A DNA stretch of 64,000 bases from Coriobacterium glomerans PW2 (GCF_000195315.1 NC_015389.1:992001-1056000), one strand, 5' to 3'. Positions 38,456 to 47,953 are shown, counted from the first letter of the stretch. A program made the numbers and translations. The notes: a model not told the origin generated them from the letters alone.

Positions 38456-38947
38456 ATGCATGCAACCGATCGCAATGGCGTCACCGCGTCCGCTGAGGGC
38501 GATGAGATCACGCGAAAACGATGTCATGCCCCGGCAGAGACCGATTCGAGTCTGCTCGATGGACTCACTCCCCATGAGCTGGGCCGCGTCGGCGAGCTGA
38601 TCGTCGCGAGCTATCTGGAGGAGCGCGGCTACGAGATTCTCGAGAGGGGATACCGATGTCGGGAGGGCGAGGCGGATCTCATCGCGCGCGATGCGGTCGA
38701 GGACGAGATCGTGCTCGTCGAGGTCAAGACCAGACGGCGCGGACGCGCGGACGCGACCATCTGTCCCGAGGACGCCGTGGATGCGCGCAAACGGCGACGC
38801 TATCGACGCATCGCTGCGTGCTACGTCCAACAGCGAACCGAGGAGCGCGCGATCCGCTTCGACGTGGTGAGCGTGACGGTGTCACCGGGGAACGTAGCTG
38901 ATATCATGCACATCTTCGATGCGTTCGATGGAGGGGACAGGCGGTGA
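38456..38947 (+). CDS. YraN/UPF0102 family protein
   Basis: A 163-residue member of the UPF0102 family, which has an endonuclease-like fold of uncertain role. The conserved features are GRVGELIVASYLEERGYEIL, the acidic pair in GEADLIARD, and VLVEVKTRRRG. About 45 residues at the N-terminus are not conserved. AGGGG upstream supports ATG 38456. The stop overlaps the comM start. The rnhB-yraN-comM-dprA order is conserved in many bacteria. Confidence 0.92.
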   Translation: MHATDRNGVTASAEGDEITRKRCHAPAETDSSLLDGLTPHELGRVGELIVASYLEERGYEILERGYRCREGEADLIARDAVEDEIVLVEVKTRRRGRADATICPEDAVDARKRRRYRRIAACYVQQRTEERAIRFDVVSVTVSPGNVADIMHIFDAFDGGDRR

Positions 38948-40464
38948 GCCCACAGGCGTTCGCGCTGCATGCGGCGTGCATCCGCGGGGTCGATGCGTGC
39001 CCGGTGACGGTAGAGGTCGCGATGGCGGGGGGCCTGCCCGGCATATCCATCGTCGGCATGGCCGACGCCGCGGTACTCGAGGCGCGCTCGCGCATACGCT
39101 GCGCCATGCGCGCAGCGGGATTCGAGGTCCCTAGAAAAAGCATCACCGTGAACCTTGCCCCCGGCGACATGCGCAAGACCGGATCGGGCTTCGATCTTCC
39201 CATAGCCGTGGCGATCCTGGCCGCCTCGTCGCAGATTCCCGTAGCGGGTCTCGATGGATGCCTCCTCGTCGGCGAGCTCGCGCTGGACGGCGCGGTCTGT
39301 CCGGTCAAAGGCGAGGTCGCCTACCAGATTCTCGCCCGCGATGCCGATCTCGAGCTTCTCGGCGCCCGATCCGAGGAGCATGTGGCCATCGATGGGATTC
39401 GGCAGGGGTACCTGAGAAGCCTCGATGAGATGCGATCCGGAGTCGAGGCGGCTCATCGCGCGCGGCGCGTCGATGCGGACCTCGCGCGCGTCTCGACCGA
39501 GTGCTGCGACTACGCCGATGTGCTCGGGCAGGAGATGGTCAAGCGCGGCATCGCGGTCGCCGCCGCAGGCGATCTCGGGCTGCTGATGATCGGTGCACCC
39601 GGATCGGGTAAGTCCATGCTGGCAAGACGCATGACCACTATCTTGCCCGAGCTCGCTGCATCCGATCAGCAGGATGCGCTTCGCATCCACTCGGTGGCAG
39701 GCGAGCCGATCGAGGATTTGATGCGAGGTCGGAGGCCCTTCAGGTGCCCTCATCACAGCATCTCCCTTGCAGGACTCATCGGCGGAGGCCGCCCTGTTCG
39801 GCCGGGGGAGATCAGCCTCGCGCACGGAGGCGTCCTCTTCCTCGATGAGCTGGCCGAGTTCCCGGCGCACGTTCTCCAAGGGCTCAGACAGCCCTTGGAA
39901 GAGGGACAGGTGCGCATCGTCAGAGTGGATGGACTCTATGCCTTTCCCGCCTCGTTCCAGCTGCTCGCGGCGAGCAATCCGTGCCCATGCGGCTATTTGG
40001 GCGATCGGGACGTGCCCTGCACGTGTCGGCCGGATGGCGTGCAGCGCTACCGGGCGAAGCTGGGCGGACCGCTCGCTGATCGCATCGACCTCATGATCGA
40101 TGTCGCCCGTCCGGATCCAAGGCTCATCATCGAGGGCGCCCAGGGACTCGATTCAGCGGAGATGCGGCGCTGGGTGAGTAAAGGTCGCTCGTTTCGGGCG
40201 TGGCGGGTTCACGGCGATCCGGCTCGGATGCGGCCGCACAACAGCGGAGAGCAGACGCGAGACAGCATCGGCCGCGCGTTCGATCTCGACGATCGCGCCG
40301 AGCGCGCGGTGCTCGATCTCGCGCGCCGCACGCACCTCACCGGAAGGGGCATCTCGAGACTGTGCCGCATCGCGCGCACGATCGCCGATATGGAGGAATC
40401 GATGCGCATACAGACCGAACACGTTCTGGAAGCCGCGATGTACCAAGGCAGGAGGCAGCAATGA
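38944..40464 (+). CDS. comM: ComM/YifB family AAA ATPase
   Basis: A 506-residue ATPase often labelled magnesium chelatase-like. In naturally competent bacteria ComM is a helicase that promotes branch migration during integration of incoming DNA. It has the N-terminal Lon-like domain (VTVEVAMAGGLPGISIVGMADAAV in part), Walker A GAPGSGKSM, Walker B LFLDELAEF, and CPCGYLGD with paired cysteines. It overlaps yraN (GTGA) and dprA (ATGA), and the dprA neighbour supports a role in DNA uptake or recombination. Confidence 0.94.
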   Translation: MSPQAFALHAACIRGVDACPVTVEVAMAGGLPGISIVGMADAAVLEARSRIRCAMRAAGFEVPRKSITVNLAPGDMRKTGSGFDLPIAVAILAASSQIPVAGLDGCLLVGELALDGAVCPVKGEVAYQILARDADLELLGARSEEHVAIDGIRQGYLRSLDEMRSGVEAAHRARRVDADLARVSTECCDYADVLGQEMVKRGIAVAAAGDLGLLMIGAPGSGKSMLARRMTTILPELAASDQQDALRIHSVAGEPIEDLMRGRRPFRCPHHSISLAGLIGGGRPVRPGEISLAHGGVLFLDELAEFPAHVLQGLRQPLEEGQVRIVRVDGLYAFPASFQLLAASNPCPCGYLGDRDVPCTCRPDGVQRYRAKLGGPLADRIDLMIDVARPDPRLIIEGAQGLDSAEMRRWVSKGRSFRAWRVHGDPARMRPHNSGEQTRDSIGRAFDLDDRAERAVLDLARRTHLTGRGISRLCRIARTIADMEESMRIQTEHVLEAAMYQGRRQQ

Positions 40465-41435
40465 GCGAGCCGCCCCTCACGGACGATCGCCATGTGATCG
40501 CTTTGGATGATCCCCGCTACCCAAAGGGCGTCGCAGCGCTTCCCGCTGCGCCGAAACGCCTCTGGGTGCTCGGTGACCCACAGGAGCTGGCCGGTCCCTG
40601 CTTGGCGATCATCGGCGCCAGACGCGCCACCCCCTATGGAATCGCCTGCGCCGAGCTTGCCGCCCGCGTCGCCGCCGAATCGGGTGTCACCGTCGTATCC
40701 GGTGCCGCCCGAGGTTGCGACAGGGCGGCGGGGGCGGCCGCCCTTGAGGCCGGTGGCCGTCATATCGCCGTACTCGGATGCGGAGCCGATGTCGTCTACC
40801 CCAAATCAAGCGCGCGGCTGCTGCGCGACACGATCGAGGGCGCGGGCGCCGTCGTATCGCTCGACCCGTGGGGGACGCCGCCGCGCAGATATGCGTTTCC
40901 GAGACGCAATCGCGTCATAGCCGCGCTGAGCCGCGCGGTGTTCGTCTCAGAGGCCGGCATGCCCTCGGGCACCTTCTCGACGGCGGAAGCAGCTTCGGAG
41001 CTGGGGCGCGAGCTGCTCGCTGCCCCCGGATCCATCTTCTCGCCGCCGTCACGGGGCGCGAACTACCTGATCTGCTGCGGCGCGTGCTGCATCGCCGACG
41101 AGGAGGCTCTCGAAATGGCTCTGTCGAGAATCTTCGGCGTCCTGCGGCGCGGCGAGCAGCGCGCCCCGGAGCGCCCATGCGACGATGCGGTTCAAGACAG
41201 AGCCATGAGGGCTCTCGTCGCCTCCCCGCTGCGCCTGGAGGAGCTGGCGGCTCTCCTCGAGCTGGATGTCCTCTCCTGCACGCGCTTCGTGAGCACCCTG
41301 CAGATCGATGGCCTCGTCGAGCAGCTGTTTGATGGACGTTACGCGCCGACGAAAAACTATCTTGGCGCGCGGACGCGCTTCGGGCACAATGGGGGTGACA
41401 GCAGCGACAAGGGGGCAGCTCAGCATGATTCATGA
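40461..41435 (+). CDS. dprA: DNA-processing protein DprA
   Basis: Loads RecA on incoming single-stranded DNA during transformation. It has 324 residues. The Rossmann-like core shows AIIGARRATPYG, VVSGAARGCDRAAGAAAL, VLGCGADVVYP and RNRVIAALS. A C-terminal winged-helix-like segment (LRLEELAALLELDVLSCTRFVSTLQIDGLVEQL, in parts) is present. GGAGG supports ATG 40461. It overlaps comM by 4 and trmFO by 11 bases. Confidence 0.96.
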   Translation: MSEPPLTDDRHVIALDDPRYPKGVAALPAAPKRLWVLGDPQELAGPCLAIIGARRATPYGIACAELAARVAAESGVTVVSGAARGCDRAAGAAALEAGGRHIAVLGCGADVVYPKSSARLLRDTIEGAGAVVSLDPWGTPPRRYAFPRRNRVIAALSRAVFVSEAGMPSGTFSTAEAASELGRELLAAPGSIFSPPSRGANYLICCGACCIADEEALEMALSRIFGVLRRGEQRAPERPCDDAVQDRAMRALVASPLRLEELAALLELDVLSCTRFVSTLQIDGLVEQLFDGRYAPTKNYLGARTRFGHNGGDSSDKGAAQHDS

Positions 41436-42756
41436 GAAGGTGAGCGTCATCGGCGCCGGGCTCGCGGGCTGCGAGTGCGCGCTCACCCTGGCAGACAGAG
41501 GCGTGGCGGTGCAGCTGTACGAGATGCGGCCCCGGCGCTCGTCTCCGGCGCACCACACCGATCGACTCGCCGAGCTCGTCTGCTCGAACTCGTTCAAGGC
41601 GACACGCCGCGATTCGGCCGCCGGTCTGCTCAAAGAGGAGATTCGACGTCTGGGATCCCATCTTTTGAAATGCGCGGAGCAGGCGTCGATCCCGGCCGGC
41701 GGCGCTCTGGCCGTCGACCGTCAGCGCTTCTCCGAACTCGTGGAGGCCGAGATCGCCTCTCATCGGGCAATCGAGGTCGTTCGTCGGGAGGTCTGCTCGA
41801 TTCCCGCCGGCCCTGTCGTCATAGCAGCCGGACCTCTCTGCTCGCCTGCGCTCGCCGAGGCGGTGCGAGACCTGGTGGGCGCGGAGTCGCTCTCGTTTTT
41901 CGATGCGGCCGCACCGATCGTCGACGCCTCCACGCTCGACATGGACGTCCTGTTCGAGCAGTCCCGCTATGAGCGGGCGGGTGGCGATTACCTGAACGCG
42001 CCCCTCGACAGGCGGAGCTATGAGGCGTTTATCACCGAATTGATCGGAGCGGATCGGGTCAATCTCCGGGACTTCGAGAGAAAGGAACTGTTTCAGGCAT
42101 GCCAGCCCGCAGAGGAGGTAGCTCGCAGTGGCCGCGACGCGATCCGCTTCGGGGCGATGAAACCGGTCGGCCTGATCGACCCGCGCACGGGTGCTCGCCC
42201 ATGGGCGGTGCTCCAGCTGCGCGCCGAGAACGCGGCCCGCTCGGCTTACAATCTCGTGGGCTTTCAGACCAATCTGACGTTTCCCGAGCAGAAACGGGTT
42301 TTTCGCATGGTGCCCGGCCTCGGCCATGCCGAGTTCTTTCGCATGGGCGTCATGCATCGCAACACATTCGTGGACGCGCCGCACGTGCTCGACTCTTCGT
42401 TCGCTGTGCCCGAAACCCAAGTCAGGCTCGCCGGCCAGATCACCGGTACGGAGGGCTATACGGAGGCGATCGCGAGCGGCCTGCTCGCGGGTTTGAACAC
42501 GTTTTGCGACCTTGCGGGCGCGCAGCGCGTGCATCTGCCCGTATCAGGCGCGCTCGCATCGCTCGTCGGCTACGCCACCGATCCGGCCACGGTGCGCTAT
42601 CAGCCCATGCATGTGAACTTTGGTCTGGTTCCCCCGCTGCCCGCCGGCGTCCGGCTCGGCAAGCGAGATCGCTACCGGGCATATGCGCGACGGGCGCTCG
42701 AGAGCCTCGATGCGTTCATCGCAGAGCGCATCGATGTGTTCGCGGGTCCCCGGTAG
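41425..42756 (+). CDS. trmFO: Methylenetetrahydrofolate-tRNA-(uracil-5-)-methyltransferase
   Basis: FAD- and folate-dependent enzyme that makes ribothymidine at tRNA position 54. It has 443 residues. The dinucleotide loop VIGAGLAGCECA is at the N-terminus. Family blocks include YEMRP, ELVCSNSFK, LKEEIRRLGS, PAGGALAVDR and the C-terminal NFGLVPPLP. It lies between dprA and xerC, an arrangement common in Gram-positive bacteria. Confidence 0.97.
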   Translation: MIHEKVSVIGAGLAGCECALTLADRGVAVQLYEMRPRRSSPAHHTDRLAELVCSNSFKATRRDSAAGLLKEEIRRLGSHLLKCAEQASIPAGGALAVDRQRFSELVEAEIASHRAIEVVRREVCSIPAGPVVIAAGPLCSPALAEAVRDLVGAESLSFFDAAAPIVDASTLDMDVLFEQSRYERAGGDYLNAPLDRRSYEAFITELIGADRVNLRDFERKELFQACQPAEEVARSGRDAIRFGAMKPVGLIDPRTGARPWAVLQLRAENAARSAYNLVGFQTNLTFPEQKRVFRMVPGLGHAEFFRMGVMHRNTFVDAPHVLDSSFAVPETQVRLAGQITGTEGYTEAIASGLLAGLNTFCDLAGAQRVHLPVSGALASLVGYATDPATVRYQPMHVNFGLVPPLPAGVRLGKRDRYRAYARRALESLDAFIAERIDVFAGPR

Positions 42757-42787
42757 CCGGATCATGGGACGCGCGGAGCATGACCGA

Positions 42788-43702
42788 ATGTCCCCTGAGA
42801 GCGTCATCGAGGGCTTCATAGACTTTCTCCTGCAGGTGGACGGCTGCTCGCCTGAGACGGCACGCGCCTACGAGGGACATCTTCGCGCTTATCTGAGCTG
42901 GCAGCGGCGAGCGCACCTGGACGGACTCGTCCTCGAAGTTCCCGTGGTGAGAAGTTATCTGGCCGACCTCTATGATGCGCGCCGCTCACCTCGTACGATC
43001 GCCGCGCACCTCTCCGCGATCCGCTCCCTGTCGCGCTGGCTGCTGCTCGAGGGGATCACAAAGACCGATGCGGTTGCCACGATGCAGACGCCGAGAATCC
43101 CCACAGGTCTGCCGAGGACCCTCACGCAACAGCAGATGGAGCAGCTCCTCGCCCTCCCCGACACCGCATCGCCGACCGGTTCGCGCGATGCCGCCATACT
43201 CGAACTCCTCTACGCGAGCGGTGCGCGCATCTCTGAGATCGCAGCGCTCGACATCGCCTCGCTCGATGCCGAGCAGCGATGCGTTCGTCTGCTCGGCAAG
43301 GGTTCCAAAGAGCGGATCGTCCCGCTGTACCGACGAGCTCTGAGGCGACTCGTCTCCTACCTCGATGAGGGCAGGCCGCTGCTCATCCGTTCGCGGACGC
43401 TCGCAAGCGATTCGGACCGGACGGCGCTGTTCCTCTCGAGGCGGGGGCGGCGCATGAGCGCGGACTCACTCAGATGTCGGTTCAGAGCCTATGCGCGCAT
43501 CGCGGGTCTGCCAGCAGACATCACGCCGCACGCGATGCGCCACACGTTCGCGACCGACTTGCTCGCCGGCGGGGCCGACATGCGCTCGGTACAGGAGCTG
43601 CTGGGTCACGCGAGCCTCGCGACGACGCAGCTCTACACCCATCTGACGCCGGAGAGAATGAAAGACGCGCTGCGACGGGCGCATCCGCGAAGCGGGATGT
43701 GA
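42788..43702 (+). CDS. xerC: Tyrosine recombinase XerC-like
   Basis: Site-specific recombinase that resolves chromosome dimers. It has 304 residues: an N-terminal SAM-like core-binding domain and a catalytic domain with Arg in SGARISE, Lys in LGKGSKERIVPL, HAMRHTFA (His-x-x-Arg), the LLGHASLATTQLYTH block and the nucleophile Tyr in that block. All six catalytic positions are visible. GGAG lies 9 bases before ATG 42788. Its steady chromosomal neighbours argue for the housekeeping XerC rather than a phage integrase. Confidence 0.93.
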   Translation: MSPESVIEGFIDFLLQVDGCSPETARAYEGHLRAYLSWQRRAHLDGLVLEVPVVRSYLADLYDARRSPRTIAAHLSAIRSLSRWLLLEGITKTDAVATMQTPRIPTGLPRTLTQQQMEQLLALPDTASPTGSRDAAILELLYASGARISEIAALDIASLDAEQRCVRLLGKGSKERIVPLYRRALRRLVSYLDEGRPLLIRSRTLASDSDRTALFLSRRGRRMSADSLRCRFRAYARIAGLPADITPHAMRHTFATDLLAGGADMRSVQELLGHASLATTQLYTHLTPERMKDALRRAHPRSGM

Positions 43703-43853
43703 GCCGGCCAGCTGGTGGCTCTCGACGCTGCGCGCGATATCAGCGAGCGGCACCGGGTCGGCTGTCGCGTACCGCGGATCTGCGCGACCCTGCGCCCTGC
43801 GCGAGGTCGTGCGATCTGGCTCACAGCTCGCACACATGCTCTTGATCAGAGGC

Positions 43854-43882
43854 TTGGAACCACGATTGCAACCTGTTATCAT
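43854..43882 (+). promoter_or_regulatory. Promoter of rpsB-tsf
   Basis: TTGGAA (43854-43859) and TATCAT (43877-43882) are 17 bases apart. The transcript would start near 43889, with a leader of about 130 bases before rpsB. Confidence 0.65.
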
Positions 43883-43946
43883 GTTTCGGGCTGTCATGTG
43901 GCAGCTGTCACTATCACACACGTGCGGATACTCTACGATCGTGGTG

Positions 43947-43973
43947 CCCGAACTTAGGTAGCACAGGTTCGGG
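43947..43973 (+). promoter_or_regulatory. Hairpin in the rpsB leader
   Basis: A 9-bp stem with one G-U pair (43947-43955 with 43965-43973) and a 9-base loop lies in the rpsB 5' leader, 47 bases before the start codon. S2 operons are autoregulated by leader structures in several bacteria, so this is a candidate S2-binding element; that role is inferred. Confidence 0.45.
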
Positions 43974-44020
43974 TGATCGGAGAGGCTGACTTCGTGCGGA
44001 GGCGAACCACTGGAGGAATC

Positions 44021-44845
44021 ATGGCTACCAAGATCAACGTCCATACCCTGCTCGAGGCCGGCTGCCATTTCGGTCATCAGACCCGGCGCTGGGACCCGAA
44101 GATGAAACCCTATATCTTCGGCGAGCGCAACGGCATCTACATCCTCGATCTCAAGCAGACCATCATCAACGCCGACCAGGCCTATTCGTTTGTCAAGCGA
44201 GTCGCGAAGAGCGGCAAGCTGCTCATCGTCGGTACGAAGAAGCAGGCGCAGGAGGCCGTCAGGACCGCGGCCGAGCGCGCCGGCATGCCCTACATCAATC
44301 AGCGCTGGCTCGGCGGCATGCTCACGAACTTCATGACCATCCGCTCCAGGATCGATCGCATGGAGGAGCTCGAGACGATGGTGGAGGACGGTCGGATGGC
44401 CGTGCTCCCGAAAAAGGAGCAGGCGGTTCTCGGCAAGCAGCTCTCCAAGCTCCAGACGAACCTCGGAGGCGCACGCGATCTGAAGGGTCTGCCGCAGGCT
44501 CTGTTCGTCATCGACACGAAGCGCGAGGAGAACGCCATCAGGGAGGCGCGCCGCCTGAACATCCCGGTCGTCGCCCTCATCGATACCAATTCGGATCCAG
44601 ATGAGGTCACCTACGGAATCCCCTGCAACGATGACGCCATCTCCTCGATCACGCTCATGTGCGAGCTCATCGCCGATGCCTGCCAAGCGGGCTCGGGCAA
44701 AGAGGAGATCAGCGAGTCCGAGATGATGGGCGAGCCGGCTCCCTCGGCCTCTGAGCCCTCAACGCCGGCGTCTGCACCCGAGCCTGCGGCCGCCGCATCC
44801 GCTGCGGCTCCCGAGGCGGCGGATGCGGCTTCCCCGGATGCCTGA
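44021..44845 (+). CDS. rpsB: 30S ribosomal protein S2 (uS2)
   Basis: Small-subunit protein needed for S1 binding. It has 274 residues. Conserved blocks are LLEAGCHFGHQTRRWDPKMKP (in parts), GIYILDLKQT, LIVGTKKQAQE, NQRWLGGMLTNF and VDTNSDP-like IDTNSDPDEV. The C-terminal 50 residues are an Ala/Pro/Glu-rich tail. GGAGGA precedes ATG 44021. It is followed by tsf as in most bacteria. Confidence 0.98.
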   Translation: MATKINVHTLLEAGCHFGHQTRRWDPKMKPYIFGERNGIYILDLKQTIINADQAYSFVKRVAKSGKLLIVGTKKQAQEAVRTAAERAGMPYINQRWLGGMLTNFMTIRSRIDRMEELETMVEDGRMAVLPKKEQAVLGKQLSKLQTNLGGARDLKGLPQALFVIDTKREENAIREARRLNIPVVALIDTNSDPDEVTYGIPCNDDAISSITLMCELIADACQAGSGKEEISESEMMGEPAPSASEPSTPASAPEPAAAASAAAPEAADAASPDA

Positions 44846-44898
44846 TCCCGCCGAGTCTTTTCGGATCGACTCTGTCACCCCAATCGAAAGGAGCCACC

Positions 44899-45777
44899 AT
44901 GGCAAACATCAGTGCCGCCTTGGTCAAGCAGCTTCGTGAAATGACCGACTCCCCCATGATGGAGTGCAAGAAAGCACTCGTCGAGGCTGAGGGAGATCTG
45001 GATTCCGCCATCGATATCCTGCGCAGAAACGGTCTGGCGGCAGCCGCCAAGAAGGCCGGCCGCGACACGAACGAGGGGGCGATCGGCGCATACGTCTCCG
45101 ATGATCTCAAGATCGGCTCGCTCGTGGAGGTCGCGTGCGAGACGGATTTCGTCGCCTCGAACCCCCGATTCACTGGTTTCACCACCAGACTCGCCGAGAT
45201 CGTCGCATCCGAGCAGCCCGAGGATATCGATGCGCTCCTGGGATGTCCCTATGAGGGAGAGACGGTTCAGGACGCGCTCACCGAGCTCATTCACGTCATC
45301 GGCGAGAACATGAAGATCTCCCGCCTCGTTTTGCGCCGCGCCGATGCCGGTGCCCTGTCGAGCTACGTGCATATGGGAGGCAAGATCGCCGTTCTCGTCG
45401 AGTTCGCCTTCGAGCACCCGTCGACCTCTGCGGCCGAGCCCTATCTGGTCTTCGCCCATGATGTCGCCATGCAGGTCGCGGCGGCGGCGCCGACAGCGGC
45501 GGTGCGAGAGGACGTCCCCGCAGATGTCATCGATCATGAGATCTCGATCTACAAGGCCCAGGCCGCCCAGTCCGGCAAGCCGGAGGCCATTCAAGAGAAG
45601 ATGGCGACCGGGCGACTCGAGAAGTACTTCAAAAGCTTCGTCCTCAATGAGCAGGAGTTCATCAAGGATCCCGGCATCACGATCGACGCGTACGCGGCAA
45701 ACGTATCTGAACAGGTCGGCGATAAGATCTCCATCGTCGGATTCGACCGTCTCGAGCGCGGTGGCTCTGAGGCTTAG
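44899..45777 (+). CDS. tsf: Elongation factor Ts
   Basis: Guanine nucleotide exchange factor for EF-Tu. It has 292 residues. The N-terminal UBA-like domain carries LVKQLREMTDSPMMECKKAL in full family form. The core includes ETDFVA, the key EF-Tu contact, and VAMQVAA. AAAGGAG precedes ATG 44899. A terminator follows, so rpsB-tsf is a closed operon. Confidence 0.98.
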   Translation: MANISAALVKQLREMTDSPMMECKKALVEAEGDLDSAIDILRRNGLAAAAKKAGRDTNEGAIGAYVSDDLKIGSLVEVACETDFVASNPRFTGFTTRLAEIVASEQPEDIDALLGCPYEGETVQDALTELIHVIGENMKISRLVLRRADAGALSSYVHMGGKIAVLVEFAFEHPSTSAAEPYLVFAHDVAMQVAAAAPTAAVREDVPADVIDHEISIYKAQAAQSGKPEAIQEKMATGRLEKYFKSFVLNEQEFIKDPGITIDAYAANVSEQVGDKISIVGFDRLERGGSEA

Positions 45778-45800
45778 CCGTCCCAGGCGATGAATTGGAA

Positions 45801-45845
45801 GCGGGCTGTTGGTTTCTACCTGCAGCCCGCTTTTCCATGGGCTCG
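45801..45845 (+). terminator. Terminator after tsf
   Basis: A 9-bp stem (45801-45809 with 45832-45840, one G-U pair) with a 22-base apical part is followed by TTTT. It lies 23 bases after the tsf stop. Confidence 0.85.
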
Positions 45846-45855
45846 TGTCGCTTCT

Positions 45856-45865
45856 TTGCTAGAAT
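45856..45865 (+). promoter_or_regulatory. Extended -10 promoter element before pyrH
   Basis: TTGCTAGAAT contains TGC-TAGAAT, an extended -10, with no good -35. The identical ten bases occur upstream of the TPR gene at 10017-10026. Transcription would start about 22 bases before the pyrH TTG. Confidence 0.55.
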
Positions 45866-45894
45866 GATTCAAACCACCATCGAAGGAGGGTCCC

Positions 45895-46617
45895 TTGTCC
45901 GAATACCTGTATAAGCGCGTCCTGCTGAAGCTTTCGGGGGAAGCACTCATGGGAAACGGCGGCTGCAGCATCGACCCTTCCGTCATCGAACGGCTTTCGC
46001 TTCAGATTCGCGAACTCGTTGAAGCTCGTATCGAGGTCGGTATCGTGGTCGGCGGCGGCAACATCTTTCGGGGAATGTCGGGAGCCGCGGGCGGAATGGA
46101 CCGCGCGCAGGCGGACTACATGGGCATGCTCGCCACCGTCATGAACGCGCTCGCCTTGCAGGACGCTCTCGAGCGCTTGGGCTGCCCATGCCGCGTTATG
46201 AGTGCGATTCAGATGAACGAGGTCTGCGAGCCCTACATTCGCCGGCGTGCGATTCGCCATCTCGAACAGGGCGATGTCGTCATCTTCGCAGCGGGTTCGG
46301 GCAATCCCTTCTTCACCACCGATACCGCCGCCGCGCTTCGAGCCTGCGAGATCGGTGCGGACTGCCTGCTCAAGGCTACGAAGGTGGATGGCGTCTACGA
46401 CAAGGATCCCTGCACCAACGATGACGCGGTCCGGTTCGAGACGATCACCTACCATGAGGTCCTGGTGCGCGGGCTTCGGGTCATGGATGCGACCGCCGCG
46501 GCGCTGTGCCAAGATAACAGCATGCCTATCATCGTGTTGAACATCGATGGAAAAGACCATATCAGGCGCGCGCTTGCGGGAGAGCCCGTCGGCACCGTCA
46601 TCGTACAGGAGGGCTGA
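45895..46617 (+). CDS. pyrH: Uridylate kinase
   Basis: Phosphorylates UMP to UDP, feeding RNA and UDP-sugar synthesis. It has 240 residues of the amino-acid-kinase fold: KLSGEALMG at the N-terminus, [17 protein letters not shown], and [19 protein letters not shown] 45895 has GGAGG about 6 bases upstream. It leads the pyrH-frr-uppS-cdsA-dxr-rseP-ispG-proS series. Confidence 0.97.
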   Translation: MSEYLYKRVLLKLSGEALMGNGGCSIDPSVIERLSLQIRELVEARIEVGIVVGGGNIFRGMSGAAGGMDRAQADYMGMLATVMNALALQDALERLGCPCRVMSAIQMNEVCEPYIRRRAIRHLEQGDVVIFAAGSGNPFFTTDTAAALRACEIGADCLLKATKVDGVYDKDPCTNDDAVRFETITYHEVLVRGLRVMDATAAALCQDNSMPIIVLNIDGKDHIRRALAGEPVGTVIVQEG

Positions 46618-46619
46618 AC

Positions 46620-47156
46620 ATGGGATCGGATATATCTGCTCAGATGGACAAGACGCTCGCGAGCCTGAAGCACAACTTCTCCAAGGTTCGCACCGGTCGT
46701 GCCAATGCCGGCATCCTGTCTGACATCTCGATTGACTACTACGGTGTTCCCACGCCGATCACGCAGGTTGCCGCTGTAAAGGTACCTGAGGCTCACCTGC
46801 TCGTGATCGAGCCATGGGATCGCGGGATCACAGACGCCATCGTCAAAGCGATCGCCGCATCTGACCTGGGGATCACGCCGAATTCCGACGGTTCGGTCGT
46901 GCGCCTGCCGTTCCCCGCGCCGACCGAGGAGCGGCGCCGCGAGCTCGTCAAGGAATGCCACGAGCTTGCAGAGCACGCACGGGTCTCCATTCGCGGTATC
47001 CGCCGTGAGGCGAATGGCGCGGCGGAGCGCGACGAGAACCTCACAGAGGACGACGTCCGTCGCGATCAGGCTCGAATCCAGAAGCGTACCGACGAGTACG
47101 TCGCCAAGATCGATCAGATGCTCAAGGCCAAAGAGGCCGAAGTCATGGAGATATAG
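46620..47156 (+). CDS. frr: Ribosome recycling factor
   Basis: Splits post-termination ribosomes together with EF-G. It has 178 residues, slightly shorter than the usual 185. Family blocks are LKHNFSKVRTGRANAGIL, YYGVPTPITQVA, RLPFPAPTEERRRELVK and VSIRGIRREAN. ATG 46620 follows the pyrH stop by 2 bases. Confidence 0.98.
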   Translation: MGSDISAQMDKTLASLKHNFSKVRTGRANAGILSDISIDYYGVPTPITQVAAVKVPEAHLLVIEPWDRGITDAIVKAIAASDLGITPNSDGSVVRLPFPAPTEERRRELVKECHELAEHARVSIRGIRREANGAAERDENLTEDDVRRDQARIQKRTDEYVAKIDQMLKAKEAEVMEI

Positions 47157-47158
47157 GG

Positions 47159-47953
47159 TTGCGCATCGATTCCATCAAATTTGCCGAGCACTTCGCCGAC
47201 GCGCCCGACGGCGAGAGCCTCGCCGCGCTCGATCTGACGAGGATTCCCTCCCATGTCTCATGCATCATGGATGGCAACGGTCGCTGGGCCATCGCCCGCG
47301 GCCTGTCGCGTGCCGAGGGTCACAAAGCCGGTATCGTCGCATTGCGTGAGATCATAACGACCTGCGTTCGGCTGGGCGTGGACGTTCTGTCCGCCTATGC
47401 GTTCTCAACGGAGAACTGGACGCGGCCGCAGCACGAGGTCAACTTGCTCATGCATCTGTTTGCGAAGACGTTCATCGACGAGCTGCCACTGCTGCGCAGG
47501 GAGGATGTCCGCGTCGTTTTTCTAGGTGACATCTCGGCGCTCCCCCGAAAGACCCGGGAGGTCTTTGAATTCGGGCTACGAGAGTGCGAGAACCACAGAG
47601 GCATGATTCTCGCACTCGCTGTGAACTACGGGGGACGCGCGGAGATCACGAGGGCGGCGCGCCTCATAGCGCAGCAGGTCGCCGCGGGACAGCTCGCTTT
47701 ATCAGATGTGGATGAGCGCACCCTGTCCGATCGACTCTATACGGTCGATCTGCCCGATCCGGAGCTCGTGATACGCACCTCGGGTGAGTTCAGGGTCTCG
47801 AACTATCTTCTATGGCAGATAGCCTATGCAGAGTTCTATGTCACCGACACCTGCTGGCCCGACTTCGATCGCTGGGGCCTTCTTGAGGCGATTCTGTCAT
47901 ATCAGGGCCGTGAGCGGCGCTTTGGCGGCGTCGGTGCGGGCGCGCGATCATGA
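47159..47953 (+). CDS. uppS: Undecaprenyl diphosphate synthase (cis-prenyltransferase)
   Basis: Adds isopentenyl units to farnesyl diphosphate to make the C55 carrier for cell-wall precursors. It has 264 residues. IMDGNGRWA holds the catalytic Asp38. FSTENWTRP, NYGGRAEI and the C-terminal RTSGEFRVSNYLLWQIAYAE region are present. The start is TTG 47159, 2 bases after the frr stop. The stop codon lies inside the region where the cdsA frame opens. Confidence 0.97.
   Translation: MRIDSIKFAEHFADAPDGESLAALDLTRIPSHVSCIMDGNGRWAIARGLSRAEGHKAGIVALREIITTCVRLGVDVLSAYAFSTENWTRPQHEVNLLMHLFAKTFIDELPLLRREDVRVVFLGDISALPRKTREVFEFGLRECENHRGMILALAVNYGGRAEITRAARLIAQQVAAGQLALSDVDERTLSDRLYTVDLPDPELVIRTSGEFRVSNYLLWQIAYAEFYVTDTCWPDFDRWGLLEAILSYQGRERRFGGVGAGARS

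Noticed and set aside
38944-40464. Magnesium chelatase function
   Set aside because: The family label is historical. The Lon-like N-terminus and the dprA neighbour fit ComM/YifB, and no chlorophyll or cobalamin chelation genes are present.
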